From Heterotrichella gracilis (lineage: Eukaryota > Sar > Xanthophyceae > Tribonematales > Xanthonemataceae): a stretch of DNA of 57,630 nt. Position 1 is the first letter of the stretch. Every line of letters begins with the position of its first letter. Positions 24,803-37,900 of the stretch are shown piece by piece. Location of the stretch: positions 1-57,630 of the forward strand of contig JAULBX010025696.1 of assembly GCA_032358255.1 (NCBI GenBank), written 5' to 3'. Both the position numbers and the translations under genes were made by a program. The notes under the pieces were generated by a model. That model saw only the letters and a program-made list of their open reading frames with translations. It was not told the origin of the DNA and made no database searches.

Positions 24803-27800
24803 ATGGGGGCTGATGTTGGGGGGGACATGAGTGATGATACTGATGAGGAGGAGGGGCTTGACGTCGTTGAAGACGACAGCCAGAAGGGACTAGACTTTGG
24901 CACTGTGGGGCATGAGCACATTAGCTTCACCATCAAGGGGCTGGTCGACAAGGTGGGGGTTGGGGTTGCCGAGCCAGTTGAGTACACCACCTTGAGTGGT
25001 GTACTGAGTGTATACAGGCACTTGCTTTCCTTTGTTCCAAGTAAGTGTCATGGGAGGGGCGGCAGCAGGGCAAACTGATTACTATGTCACCTGTACCACG
25101 CATTACTATATAGTATATATGCACATATGTTACATGTACCATGGTGCACCCTCCTGCGCGACAGGATGTGTGGTAGCTGCAGCTGCTGCAGCGTGGGCCG
25201 CGAGTAGCGGGCCTAACTCACACTCGCCAATAACTATCCAACAACTAGCTAGGCGTGTGTACATCCTCCCCTCTTTGCCCACACTGTGTTCTAAACCCCT
25301 TACAATCCTGCACAGCGGACTGCCTGAGTGCACACCCTGCCGTTCAGACGATACTATCCGCCCAGGCCCAATGTGCACCAGTAACACACAAAGACACACA
25401 TATGTGTGTATACATCCAACCGCCCTAAAGCCCCAACACACAAACACGCCTCTGCGCCCCACTGTCCCTTTTCCACTCTTTCACAAGTGTGCCCTGCAGA
25501 TTGATGACGGGGAGATCAACCTTGCCCCTGTGTACCAGCGATCCTACATCTGGCCCCTTGAGAAGGCACATCGCCTGGTGGAGAGTGTCCTCTGTGGTCT
25601 GTTTGTACCATCGATTGTGCTGCATGAAAAGGAGGATGGCAGTTTTGATGTGGTAGATGGAAAGCAGCGCCTGACCACACTGCACAGCATCTTCAAGGGT
25701 ACGTGTTCAGTTTGGAATTAGGAATTGGGATGCATGGCAAGCACAGGGAGGATTCCACTCGAAAGCTATTTATCTTGGCTTTTGCTGGCTTGACTCTCAC
25801 TTTGTAAACATTTTTCAACAACAATATCCTGGAAGGTAACGGTCGGCGTTCAGCATACATCAGCATGGCAGCAGTTTACCATGGGGAGAACCATTACATA
25901 AAAAAAATATATATATATATTTTTTTTTCAGCAGGGATTGTAAAATCCAGCATAAATTATCAAAATCAGTAGATAGCTTGATTTGGTACACAAGGGGAAA
26001 AGGCACAATGGATAAATAGGGAGTAACGATGGCCGAATCAATGGGATCCTGCAACTTGAGATGCCCCAGGAGGTTGTTGCATGTGTTATTGCAATACTGC
26101 TGGATGACATCCAGTGGGTATTAATTTATATGCAAAATGTGCAAGTGGTGCAGGCTGCTTCCCCAATAACAAGGCGTTTCGGCTTAATGGCAAGTTCATG
26201 GATTGCCTTAAGGACATGGATGGCAAGGCGTATGAGGACCTGGACCTTGGGGTGAGTAATGCAAACAGGTTTAGGGTACAAAGCCACACTAGCCACATTG
26301 CACACCGCGACGCTTGTGATGGGAGACTGGATGTACTGTTTCTTATCCTCCAAATGTAAATGGCTAACAACACCTTGCTAAAAGTGTAATAGGTTAAGGC
26401 ACCTGGTGTTCACAGCAAGAAGAAGCACTGTGATGTAGATTGGTCAAAACTCCGGCCAGTCTCTTTGACTCAACATTGGAAGTGTTGTCAATGGTTGGCG
26501 CATAGTTAAAATCAGCAAAAATTGGGAAGTCAGTGAAGCAATATTTGATGCCTCTGCAACTCGATGCATTTTCAATGATCTGAAGCCCCTACTGCACATC
26601 AGGGCCCATGCAGCAAGCGGAAGTTCAACAACTTCAACATCCCTGTCAGCAAATTTGCAAGCAATACAACCGGCAGCGCAATATTGAGAATATACGAGGA
26701 CCTAAATTGCGGAGCAGGTGAGGGATGTATATCACATATGTGCGTTATAGGTTTCATGGCCCAAGTATGTCCATGTGAAGGCATCAAACGGTCCACAGCA
26801 AAGTCAGGATAGTCCACTTCATTTACACTAGCTGTGCAAGTTCATCTGCCAATCTGGCAGTCTTTTAAGTCTTTGCTCAAGTTCCTGTCTTGCTGTATCG
26901 TCATCCTTATTATGATAATTTAAAAGTTTGCAGGATTTTAATTATCTTATTTGACAGTCACACGTCTGAAATTTTCAGGGATTATTATTGGTGCAATTTG
27001 GTTTCCCTTGCCTCTTATTACCGTATATAACATCATCGATTATGATCAACAATTGATAGTAAAACCTTGCAAGGTGATACCAATTAGTTGAACACCTCCA
27101 TGATCGATCACTTACCTTCTTTGATCGTCATATTGGATGATCACATGCCAATCTCATCACCAACAGCTAGCAGCGGACTCTAATGCCGTTGTGAAATGCC
27201 CCTTGCCCCATGCGCAGAGGTATTGAACCCCATGCAGCTCCGCAAGGCCGTCTATTGGGGCCCATACGCGCAAATGCTGGAGGACATTGTGCACGATGAA
27301 AACTCATGTTTCAGGAAGATATTGGAGGGGCACGGCAAGCAGGCGGGGACTGCCAAAGGGACTGGCAAGAAGGCACAAAGCAAGCAGGCGGGGACTGGCA
27401 AGGAGATGCCGCCCAAACAGTTTCCAGACCCTGCTGAGGGTGACCGGGAGCTGGTGCTTCGATATTTTGCCCTTGCGAGGAGCGGTCCCGAGGGGTGAGT
27501 GAAGTTTGTTGGCTGGTAGGGAGGCTATGCTAGGCTTAGCATGATAACCAGGCAGGCAGGCATGTGGGTGTATACGTACACGTGGATACTAGTGGATGCC
27601 ATTCTGTCAAGCGTAATGATTGCTCATGCAGTAATGCGTTAAGCGGCATTCAACATGGGGGGTTCAAGATAATGTTGGCTACATGGAAGTGTCTGCCTTG
27701 GTGGCAGATCAGGATGCATACAATAGATCGGCCACTGTCTCAACAATTTGTTGGACATCCAAGGACAGTAGCAGACTCCTGATCCTACACACAATAAGAT

Positions 27801-30563
27801 AAAAATATGATTGGCATCTATAGTAGCAAAAACGGCGCCTATTTGGCACACTCATTTACAGCTGTTTGGAAAGGCAGTAGAATCATGATAAGCTCCACTC
27901 CTGGCTTGTAAAATAAATGCGAAATCTATCTCCACAGATGTATCAGATGTATTGTTTCTTTGTCTGCATGCCGGCGTGCTACGTGCATCAATGTGAATGT
28001 ATACCATACACACACTGGTGACCACCAGCATATTTTGGCAACGTGCTTGCCAAGTTGCACTATCACCGCCACGCACATGCGTCCTTGATTGCATTTTTAG
28101 GTATTTATATGCATTTACATTTTCTTTGTCTCCTTAGGTACGACACTCCTGTGAAAACCTTCCTCACCCTGGAGCTGTCCAATCACCGCAACCTGGCAGA
28201 CAAGGAACTGGAGAAATTGAAAAAGGTAGGTCACCTGGGCGTGGGTGATGCGCAATTGCACCACAGTAATGGATAGGATTCAGGGTTGAAACCACAACAA
28301 GCATGTTTTCACTGGGGTTTTAGGTTCCTCGGGTGGATCCATTGCATTGCACAAACTGCAACACCTCCCCCCCTGTTTTGGTAACCCTTTTCAGGTGTGA
28401 ACACGTTGGCTGCAACCCTGTTCTATAGCTAGCTAGGTTTTGCAAACAATGCACATCTGAAGTCAGGATGAGTTGTGCTTATGATATGTGCATGTGCCTT
28501 GGTGGTTGTGCGAGCGGAATCATGTATGGGAACCGTTCGATATTGAGGCAGGATGCTGTGCCTCCTCAATTGAGAATCTTGCAAGTTAGAGTTACCATAC
28601 ACACATACCTCTATACATGCAGGACTTTGAGTCCACCATGAGAAAGTGCTACGAGGTGTTTGGACGAGATGCATTTCGCACCCTTGGCAAGGGCGGCAAG
28701 CGAAGCCAGATTATCAAGCCAACCTTCTTTGAAACCCTGGCGTACGTCATGCTGGAGGTGTCTATGGAGGATGTGTCACGGTAGGGTGCAGGGTTGAAAG
28801 GGTTTTTTAGTTCATGTTTGAACACTTTTGGCCATGGTGAGCAATGTCTTCTTCCCCCACCTTGCATGGCGTAAGCAATGGCCAGGCTGGTGGGTAGCAC
28901 AGGCTGCTGTAGATGTTATTGGTACAGATATCTCTAGAGCCACCACTCCTCACCCCCAGGGAGGCAAATGGTGTACGGTACAAGGTTTGCCCCCGTCTCC
29001 TCCTTGCTACAGCCCTTTCCCCTCTGCCTACACTCACCTTATCCACGGGTTGGCCCAATGCCATACTGCAACGCATCCACAACCCACGAGCTTGTTGGGA
29101 CCAAAATACAGAGGTACCCTCAAAAAAAGTTAAAATGTGGCGCTCAGCGCTATAAGGTAGAGGGCAAAGACCATGCAATTTGGGAAGCTTTTGGGGGCAG
29201 CCAACAAACTTTGACAAATATTGGGAATCAACATTCCCTTTGTTAGTCAAAAGAATGCTTGGCAAATCCCATATCCCATTAAAATATGTACTGTCTCGTA
29301 ACATTCAATCTAAGTAACTAACACCTGTTTTGTTTCTTTTTCAAAAAACATTTCGACACCATGGTCTGCAGAAAATAAAATAAAATGACCATACCCTGTG
29401 CTTTTCTTTTCCTTACCTGAACTCTGGGACCCACAGTGGGGACACCCCCGGACTCACAGAATGGGACAAACAGGATAGTAAATTACATCTGACAATGCAA
29501 TTGAACGGTTGACGGTGCAAAAAGTTTGCAAGTATAAAGTTACAGACAAATTAACCATGTACCTATTAGGTGCATTCCAGCGTCAGGGCCAGGTGAGCAT
29601 GTCTGGGTATGCCTCACCCCAGACCTAGAGCCACAAGGCGTATCATACACGTTTTCCAGTGTAACAGATGGTGACAAATTGGTGATGTCGCTTGCCGTGA
29701 TTTTTGTGCTACCCATTTATAACCCCGGCGTAAATGTCAGGGCAGTGGGGAGAAATCGCCACCCTCAGGACTCATACCGTATGGCTTGCGGCCCTTTGCT
29801 TGGTTGAACTCCACACTCAGGTGCTGAGCCACTGGCTGGGTTGGCCAATGGAGGGAGGGATCTATTTAACCGTTTGTGTGTGTCTGATGAAAAATGAGTT
29901 TGCACCATATACGCATTTGCTACTGATACTCACTCAACCTGTAATCTCTATGAAACTCTCCCACTCTTCCTCCCAGACGAGCCGATGCCATCCGCACAGA
30001 GGTGGACACCCTGCTGCAAGAGCCCGAATTCACAGATCTGCTGAAGAAGGCAAAGCAGGAGCCACTGGCTAAACGGGTGCGGATGTGCAAGGAGCGGGTG
30101 CTAGTGCGAGCGCTAGACTCCCCGACAAGCGCATTTGGCAAGGCAGTCAAACGGAGGTGATGGGTGGGTGATGTTGGGTGGTCATGGTGTATGTGGTGGG
30201 AATGGGTGCTTGGTGCTTGTGGCCACATTGTGAAGGTACCCGGGTGTTTGGGGTGACATGTGTGTATACCTTGCGGCAACATATATGATTTTTGTCCACA
30301 ACAAACAATTGGGTCAAGATAGATTACAATGCATTAATGACGGTCATTTCACACTGCCATGCAGGTTCTTTTCTTCGCTTGAACGTGACACCCTGTGGAC
30401 ACAGCAGCAGGGGGTGTGCGCGCTGTGCGGCAATGTGATGCAGGACATCACTACCACCCATATAGACCACATAATACCCTTCTCGAAGGGAGGCCCCACC
30501 ACCATGGACAACGCGCAGCTGGTGCACGAATATTGCAATAGGAAAAAGGGGGCTAGGATGTAA
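24803..30563 (+). CDS. DUF262-HNH nuclease-like protein (GmrSD/type IV restriction-like), intron-rich
   Basis: Exons: 24803-24952, 25500-25698, 26154-26251, 26603-26717, 27218-27494, 28138-28225, 28623-28780, 29977-30156, 30365-30563; all phases agree (487 aa, TAA). After an acidic leader, the DUF262 domain opens with VYQRSYIW (61-68) and has the signature D103-GKQR-107 followed by LTTL, which in bacterial relatives is the DGQQR nucleotide-binding/hydrolysis motif. An ILRIYEDLNCGAG...LNPMQLRKAV block continues the fold. The C-terminus is an HNH endonuclease: C440-x2-C443, D456-H457 in THIDHIIPFSKGG, N471, then H476-x2-C479 and NRKKG. In bacteria this pairing marks enzymes such as GmrSD that cut modified phage DNA. 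A Lys/Gly-rich repeated insert lies near residues 246-268. Its role in the alga is unknown; DNA cleavage is inferred from the intact HNH residues. It converges with the next gene, with 231 bp between stops. Confidence 0.9.
25901..25928. repeat. A-tract/(TA)n/T-tract hairpin in DUF262-HNH intron 2
   Basis: A run of A, alternating TA and a run of T form a self-complementary AT tract within the intron. Confidence 0.85.
27335..27397 (+). repeat. 18-bp direct duplication inside the DUF262-HNH coding region
   Basis: The 18-mer beginning GCAAGCAGGCGG occurs at 27335-27352 and again exactly at 27380-27397. It encodes a repeated KQAGT motif in a Lys/Gly-rich linker that interrupts the exon. Confidence 0.85.
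29588..29616 (+). repeat. dispersed 29-bp repeat copy
   Basis: Matches 57602-57630 with one mismatch; the shared core is GCATGTCTGGGTATGCCTCA. This copy lies in an intron of the DUF262-HNH gene, and the other is cut by the window end, so the repeat may be longer. Confidence 0.75.
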
Positions 30564-30794
30564 ATGCGCAAATTGCATGCAGCAACTTGTGTGGGGCCAG
30601 CGGAGGAGTGTGTAGGGTAAGATCTGCAGAGGTACTCGCTCTGTACTGATGTGGGTGTACGTTGTTCCTTTAAAAGGATTTCCTGGCATGAGTGGAGGTT
30701 ATGCATTACAGCTGAGGAGGTGTACGTACATTTAGGTAAATTTGCACATACTTATAGTGATAATATCATACATGCTCCTTTTCAAGTTGCCGCA

Positions 30795-33700
30795 TCATTG
30801 CCCAAACCTTCCAGTGGTTTCAATTTTACCATGCATGTTCCTTTCTTGGATAATTGACACTGTAAAGCTCGAGTCATGACTCCCCAAAAAGGCTGTTGCC
30901 CTCACAGCAATCTCTTGCTCAATCAAGGCGTTAATGAAATTGCTTTTATCGCCAAGGCTGCTCGAGCTATCATAAACTGCCGGTTGTACACCAATTTTAT
31001 CAAAAAGAAGAAAGAGGTTTTGGCGAATGCTTGGCGGGCTTAGCAAAAAGACCTTGGTCAACGAAAACTTTTGCAAGTATTTTTGTGCATGCTTCGGAAT
31101 CCTCACATCCAAGCGCTTAGCTAAATGTTTGCAGTGAATCTTCTCCTCTGTGAGGTTCAGTGGGGTGATTTCCCACACCTTCACACACTTATCCTTAAAA
31201 GGGCGAACATGCACCGCCAGGAATACGCCTCCGTTGCCAAAAGTGGACGAGATATATGCCTGAGCTTGCTCCTGTATGTATTTTGCCCTCTTTAAAATAC
31301 CACCAACCTGCATGAAATGACTGTGGCATGGGGGCTCATGGTGCTTCTTCTGGGCAGTCATCGAGTAAAGGTCTTTGATGTATTCCCCCTGCAACAGCAA
31401 GACTCCTTGATTTAAATACTGGCATTCACTGTTCCAGTTGAAATAATTCCTATTGAAGACGTGGTGGTATCGCCCTTGCATTTACGGATATGCGCAAAGT
31501 GGTTATAATGGAACGTCTGGTGGTATCACCCATGACGAGCATTGCCGAAGTGGTGATAATGGTTCAATTTGTGCATGGTCTCAATTGGACCAATGAGAAC
31601 ATTTGGTTGACTTACATGTAGCATGGGAAGGTGGGCACAGTTTTTTGTTTTCCCATCGACGTATAATTAACTAATTCAAATTTACAACGTTGAATTTTGG
31701 AACTTGGTATGAATGAGGTGTTGGTGGGAAGATAAAAACTGATCTGACTGCATTGCACAAAAGGTGGCGTTTGTTTTGACAAATACACAGCAGATATAAA
31801 CCTCCGTTGCCCGTGCACCAGCAAGGTACCGTATCCGCCTTTGAAAGGACTTCCAATGAAGGATTAGTGATCAGATAATGGTGTTGGCAGTGCGTTGTTG
31901 TGAGTGGTGGGATGGGAAAGGGGCGCACCTGGAACAGCATCCCCACCGCCTCCTGCCCCTCAGTCACCCTCCTCAGCCACCTCACACCAAAGTCGCTGCA
32001 GCCTTCGCATGCGCGGTGAGCGCAATCCCCCGCCCTCACATTCAGGCGCGTGGTGTTCCCCAGGTGCAGCCCCAAAGCCTGCGCCTGCCAGCGGCTGTAG
32101 GGCGCGCTGCGGCTGTGCTCTGAGTTGCATGGAAATGAGTCGCATGGAAATGCAGGAGTAAAATGAAATCTTACAGTAGCGGATATCCTTCTATACCTTT
32201 TTATTTGGGTGTAGGGCTTTAAATCGTAGATCATGTCCTACAACCAGTTTGATTAAGGTGTAGAAAATATTTATTCACACCTATTATGCTTATAGTAAAA
32301 TAACTCGAGAAAAGGTTGTGCGGCCTCACGTTCTTTGTCACAAATTATTTCAAGTGGATTCTGAAGCCAAGTACCATACATTCCACATTACGCCTGGTTT
32401 CAACCAACACAATTGAAACCCCCAGGTATAATTGCCACTCCTTGCCGCATGTAAACGCTTACACTTGGTGCATACTGTTGGAGGCGCACTGGCACAGCCC
32501 TCCCTACACTTACTTGTGTTGTACAGCTCGATGTCAAATTTCCCGGACCAACCCTTTGCCTTCAACTCCTCAACTGTCATCACCTGGGCAGCAATCACCA
32601 ATTCATTTAGTCAGTGTCTCGTTCATTACAGCAATAGAGCCGCATCAGACAGGCTAGCATACAATCTGTCCTTTCAGACATTTCCACCATCACCGTGTGG
32701 AACCAATGGAATGTGGCATACCGCCGCACCGGAGTAGACCATACGTTAGAATAAACGGTAATTGCTTAACATTATTGCTGTACCCGCCAAAACTATGACC
32801 AGGCTATTGGGTGTGGAGGAAAGTAGGGGCTCAGGAGACGCACATGACCAAAATCCTAATGCGATTTATGTGGAGTTATGATTGCAACCCTCTGGCCACA
32901 CGTACCTTGACATATTGGGCAAGGGAGGAGCGGTCAAAAGTTTCTTCGAAGGTGTATACAGGTCGTTCTTTCTCTCTGACAGAGTAGTGCGTAAAAAATA
33001 CTGGGAGGATAAGCGTGCGGTTGAGCAGGCGAGCCAGGGCAATACCCTCTTTGAACCCCATGAACTGGTTGTTGGGGCCCAGTTCGGGGAATTTGAAGAC
33101 ATAGCCCTGTGTGACAACCAGCGTTGTTAAGGTGACAGGGTTGAAGATGTAGGGATGGCATAACCAATGCCAGGACAGAGCTGGGTGGCGCACGGCATGT
33201 AGTGCGGACTACTGATTCGCATGTATTGCCGGAACACACGGGGTTGTAACCTACTCAAGGGTAAGCGCACCAACTCGTTACTCTAAGGGACACTGTGCAA
33301 GGACGAGGATTGGCACAAATGGGGCTTCATGGGTGTCAAGTGCAACATGGGAGGGATCGCAGACGAAGGGCTTGGTGGTGGTGAACCGGAATTCCTCAAG
33401 GTGTGCCCAAGCAACACAGTGGTGCCCAGCAGCAATCTACAGGCTAGGCGCAAAACAGCTGGCGCGGATACTGCCAACCGTGACATATGTACAGCAGGTG
33501 TGCATATAAACAGCTTCAAACATATTTGCAAACGCACTGTGGGTGGCACAGTGTGCAGCTGACACACCCGCCCCTGTGGCACACAACCCGTATGTATGTC
33601 GCGAGCTCTTCGAAGTTCCAAGTACAACATTATTCCTAATAAGTCCAGCAGTGGTAATTTGGCCCTTGCAGCAGCTGCACTTAGAACTGGCGAGTGCCCA

Positions 33701-34046
33701 CAGATGCATGCACTTTTACGCATGCATATGCAAGTTGCCATATGCACTCAAACAGGACTTGTGCCAACTAAACCAAGTACCCAATTAGATGATAGATCTG
33801 CTCGAACATGCATGTAGTGAGTGGCGGGTGGCTGACAGCACCACCTGCGCGCGTCTGCGTTTTGCATACGGGCGATCTCGTTTGCATGCATGGATATCCG
33901 AAGTTGTGCCCAATCGACCCAACAACGGTGGCAACCTTCGCCGCGAGCAGGCACCTCACCTCATCACCTGTGTACCCGTCCCTTGGCCCCAGGAAAGCGT
34001 GGACGCCGTGCAGCAGCGCCAGTAGAGCTACCTGTAGGTGCCACAT
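30795..34046 (-). CDS. O-fucosyltransferase-family protein
   Basis: Exons on the minus strand: 34046-33960, 33106-32906, 32583-32439, 32119-31929, 31388-30795 (about 405 aa, TGA). The N-terminus, MWHLQVALLALLHGVHAFLG, is a good signal peptide or anchor. The opening domain (FKFPELGPNNQFMGFKEGIA then LARLLNRTLILPVFF) matches the start of the GDP-fucose O-fucosyltransferase family. Exon 4 has LNVRAGDC and exon 5 has AVHVRPFKD, the Arg-containing donor-site type motif. The C-terminal DSSFTVSIIQERNMHGK region fits the family's conserved end. It would act in the ER/Golgi lumen, transferring fucose or a similar sugar; the acceptor is unknown. The donor of exon 3 is the least certain: AGGA|GTGGCA was chosen because it keeps phase. 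Intron 1 is 853 bp. Confidence 0.8.
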
Positions 34047-34914
34047 TTGTGCTGGCCACCGTTGCTACCGTGGTCCGGCACGGCCAGTCCCTGTAGCTTC
34101 CAACCGCAAAGTCTGCAAGGTCATGTTGTGCAAACGCCCTGTCCCCAGCGATAAGTCCACAGTGCAGTGCACAGGCAGCCCGATAGGGTTTGTCGTTGCT
34201 GTGGAGACCGAAGTGACGAATACCCCCCTAGACTCTGGGCTAGAGTAACAGGCCAGCGTTTGCAAGTGGGCTTTGTACGGTTCGTCAATGACCTGTGCCT
34301 TTGGCGCAAGGCAGCCCTTTCACAGAGGGTTTATATCCCTTCAAACCCTCGGCAGCTGCCTAGGTCCCTCCCACGGGGGTTTGAGAATACGGGGCGCAAG
34401 TGCAGTGCTGGTCAAGACTGACTCACCTAGTTGTTGAGAACTCTTGAGGCAGCCAGAGTGAGACCATGGTGTTTTGCTGTATGCAAAGAAAGTGCTGATC
34501 GCGGTATACAGGGCAAGTGTATATACCAGCATAAACAGGCTTTGTCACGTGAGTCTTACAACCACTTGCAGTGTGGCTGGCAAAAGTCCAGGCAGTACAA
34601 GCACAGCTGACCACGGCATTGCGCCACCACTCAGCCCTGTACCTGCCCCACAGTCAAGAATACAGCTCGCTACATGTTAAAGCTGTGAGCACCACCATCA
34701 TGGTGGGACTGCAGTTCGTTAAAATTGTGACCCAGGCACCGTGCTCTTTCCAGAACGTCCCAGCTCTAGCCCCAGATCTGCAACAACGTGACACACCTCG
34801 AATCCATTGCACTAGCGTCCATTGCGTGTTTCCATCCCTCACCCCACCCCCTTCCTAGCGCCCCCCCACCCCCTCCTCCCCCCAAATAAGTGCTGTTGAG
34901 GTCGCAGCTGAAAC
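34047..34914. other. intergenic between two minus-strand genes
   Basis: Upstream region of the O-fucosyltransferase-like gene and 3' region of the coatomer gene. A pyrimidine-rich C-tract lies near 34845-34885. No exon character was seen. Confidence 0.5.
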
Positions 34915-37900
34915 CTAGGCTTCCTCCTCTGCCTCCTCCTCATCCTCCAGGCCCCAGTCGTCGTCCTCCTCCCCCTCACCGCCATCCACATCATCATCGC
35001 CCTCCTGGAGGCCAGCACAAAGGGTTCAGAAACAAGTACGAAAACTCGCCAGCAGCACCTATTCCATGGCCTGCTAAATAAGTGCCAAAACCCCCCAGTC
35101 AGATAGGCCTGGGACTCCCATGGTGGCGCAGTGGCGCTGCAGGGCAAACAGGGGATGTCCCCTTAACGGCGTGCAAACCCTAGACGCCCCTACAACATGC
35201 AAACCATGCACAATCTCTGCAACAGCATGCAACCAATTTCCTGTTTGCTCTATTGTATGGCGTAGGTGCGCACTTCAGTATCCCGGCAAGGTCAGGCTAC
35301 ACAGGCATCACCCTTAGCCTCTCACCTCGCCATCGTCAAACAACTCCCCGTCATCCGCTACCTCTTCCTCCTCTGGTGCAGCAGGGGCAGCCGGGCTGGG
35401 CTCTGCCGCGGGCGCTTCATGCACGGGTACATCCCCGTTGCTCTGCAAGTGACACGATCCCCGGTTAGTGTTGCCAGCAAATGTCACAACCTGTGGTGGC
35501 TGTTGGCAGGGCACACAGCGGTGTTCGGATTGAAAGCCTTTCAATCTAAGAGCCACAATGACAACCTTGAGCATCTTATGCGGCAAGGGCCAGTGAGCAG
35601 CCAGCCGGTGCACCCATGAAGCCTAGCTGGCCGCGCCACCCCTTTGTCCCCACTGCCCTGCTCATAACACCAACCCTGCTGAGTGCTGGATCTAGTCGCA
35701 TATTGCTTATCAATGAGGTGGTGCTGGGTTCGTAAGCTTTGCTTATTATAGTACTTGTGTTTGTGGATGCCACCAACCCCATCACGCAGCAACAACAGAG
35801 CAAACACCGTTGCCCACCCCCGCCCTCACCTCTGCCACCTCCTCTTCCTCCTCCTCCTCCATCTCCTCTTCTTCTTCTTCCTCCTCCTCCTCCTCCATCT
35901 CCTCCTCCACTTCCTCTTCCTCGTCATCATCCACCTCTACCCCACCCTCGGCCGCAGCCGCCGCCTCAGCCAAGGGGTCTATGGGGGGCAGCTGGGAGAG
36001 CGAGGCATACTCGGAGGCTGGCGGCCTGGGCGGGGAATGGGCGCCAGGGGTTGGTGGTGCGGGTGGGGGCAGTTGGTGGTGCCGTTGCAAGCAGGGGTGC
36101 ATGTAAAGTACACTTGAAATGCAATGCAGGATTTCCTGTGGCTTCAGCCTGTCTGCAACTGTTACAAAGTTAGCCTGCCCATCGCATGCCTTGGCTGTGG
36201 CACCCTGCACTACCAGGCCTGCGCAACCAGCCAAGGCGCAGCCCCCAGTACAGCACCGTCTAGATGCGAGGTGTGTACCTGCTCATGCGGCAGCAATCTG
36301 GTTGGAATGCATTTGACTACCAAAGGGTGTGCACCAGGTCGCCTGCCCAGGGTCTAGTGTGTACCTTGAGGCCAGCCTGGTCGCCTGCTGCTGCTCCGCC
36401 TGCAGCGCCAGCTCCAGGTTGGGAAACAGGTTAGGGTACTTGGTGGGGTCCGCCAGGGCCTCAGCTGCCTTGGGGTTCACATGGCTCAGGTCCTTGCGCC
36501 ACTGCTGGACAACCTGGGAGTAGGGGTTGGAAGAGCTGGGGTCAGAGGGGAAACCCTCCAAGGAAGGTGTCGCAATACGGCGTGGAAGTGGATGCAATCT
36601 GCGCAAATGGAAAAGGCACCCATGACACAAGCGCACACCCTGTCAGCAACCCTACCTGGCCCATTTGTGTTGGCGTGTATGTGCGCGCGAAGAAGGCCGC
36701 CTCAGGCACGCGCCCACACGCGCACAGCAGCGCCACGCACTTGTCCATGTCCGCCAGCAGGAAGTGGCACAGGAAGGCGACGTTGGCACGACCAGCCTCC
36801 TCAGCCTCGTCAGCAAGCTGGCGCAGGCCCTCCGCAGAGCCGCGCGCGGAGTAGAGCAGGAGCATGCCGGACAGGTCCTTCGCCTTGAGCAGGCACTGCT
36901 CAGCGACCTGTGGGAAGAGGGGTGTTCTAAGAAACCGATTACCATAAGTCACACCATTTCCCCCTTCATAATCACCCTTGCATATAAAGTGCAAAGCAGG
37001 GACATGGTCAACAGGTCTATCCCGCGCATGCATTGCTTAAGACCTGTGAGGCAATAGGATGTTCGCACACAAACATTTGTCACACATTTGAATGCAGTCA
37101 TTAATGTGGCGACGGGTTACTGATGACTTCCTGCGACACTTGCCGGGCCCATTCCTTCCTCCCTCCCTCCCGCGACCCCTCAACCCTGATTACCCCTTAC
37201 TCACCCCTAGCTTGCCCGCGCTCATGGCCAGCTCACTCAGCTGCCGCCACTTGGCCTCGCTGCCCGCACTCTCAGCAATCCCCAGCGCGGCGCCCAGGTC
37301 CCCCAGCTGCATGGCCAGCTCAAACTTGTAGTCTGGGTCCGTGGCCACAAGCACAGCCTCAGCCACCAGGCCGCGCGCCTCAAGGAACTTGGCGATGCCG
37401 TTCAGCTGGTCCTGGTGGTGGGGGGCAAAGGGGGGGTGGGCGATCTGGGGTGTGGTTGGTTTGATGCAGCAGGTTGTGCGGAGTAGGGACGATGCACCCA
37501 TTCTCATTGTACATCCGGTATCTGCCACAGCGCCCCCTTCCCAAACCCCATCCACCACCCACACTTAATGCACAATCCCTACTCAATACATATTCATAAT
37601 ATCAGCAGTAACACCTCCTCTCCCGCCTCCTCTCCCACCAATCCCCACCCCCACCCCCACCTGCGCCTTACCTGCGATATCTGCGGCAGCACCTTCTTTG
37701 CCTCCTCCAGGTCCCCGCGCATGACCAGCGTCTTGAACTCAACCACCGCCAGCTGGACGGTGTAGCTCACCAGGGAGAACTCCTTGTCAATCAGGTACAC
37801 GCAGGACTGCAGGAGGAAACACAGGTGGGGGCGTCAGAGGTGAGATCCACATGTTTGCAACCAGGGGCACGCACCACCCCAAACCAGGTGGTGCATTCAC

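Noticed and set aside
25008..25721. 237-codon plus-strand frame as one exon
   Set aside because: Only its end (from 25500) is DUF262 coding. The earlier part is intron with low-complexity translation, and a CAG acceptor sits at 25497-25499.
24803..30563. Bacterial contamination as the source of the DUF262-HNH gene
   Set aside because: Eight introns with GT-AG borders and consistent phases, plus flanking algal genes on the same contiguous sequence, argue against it.
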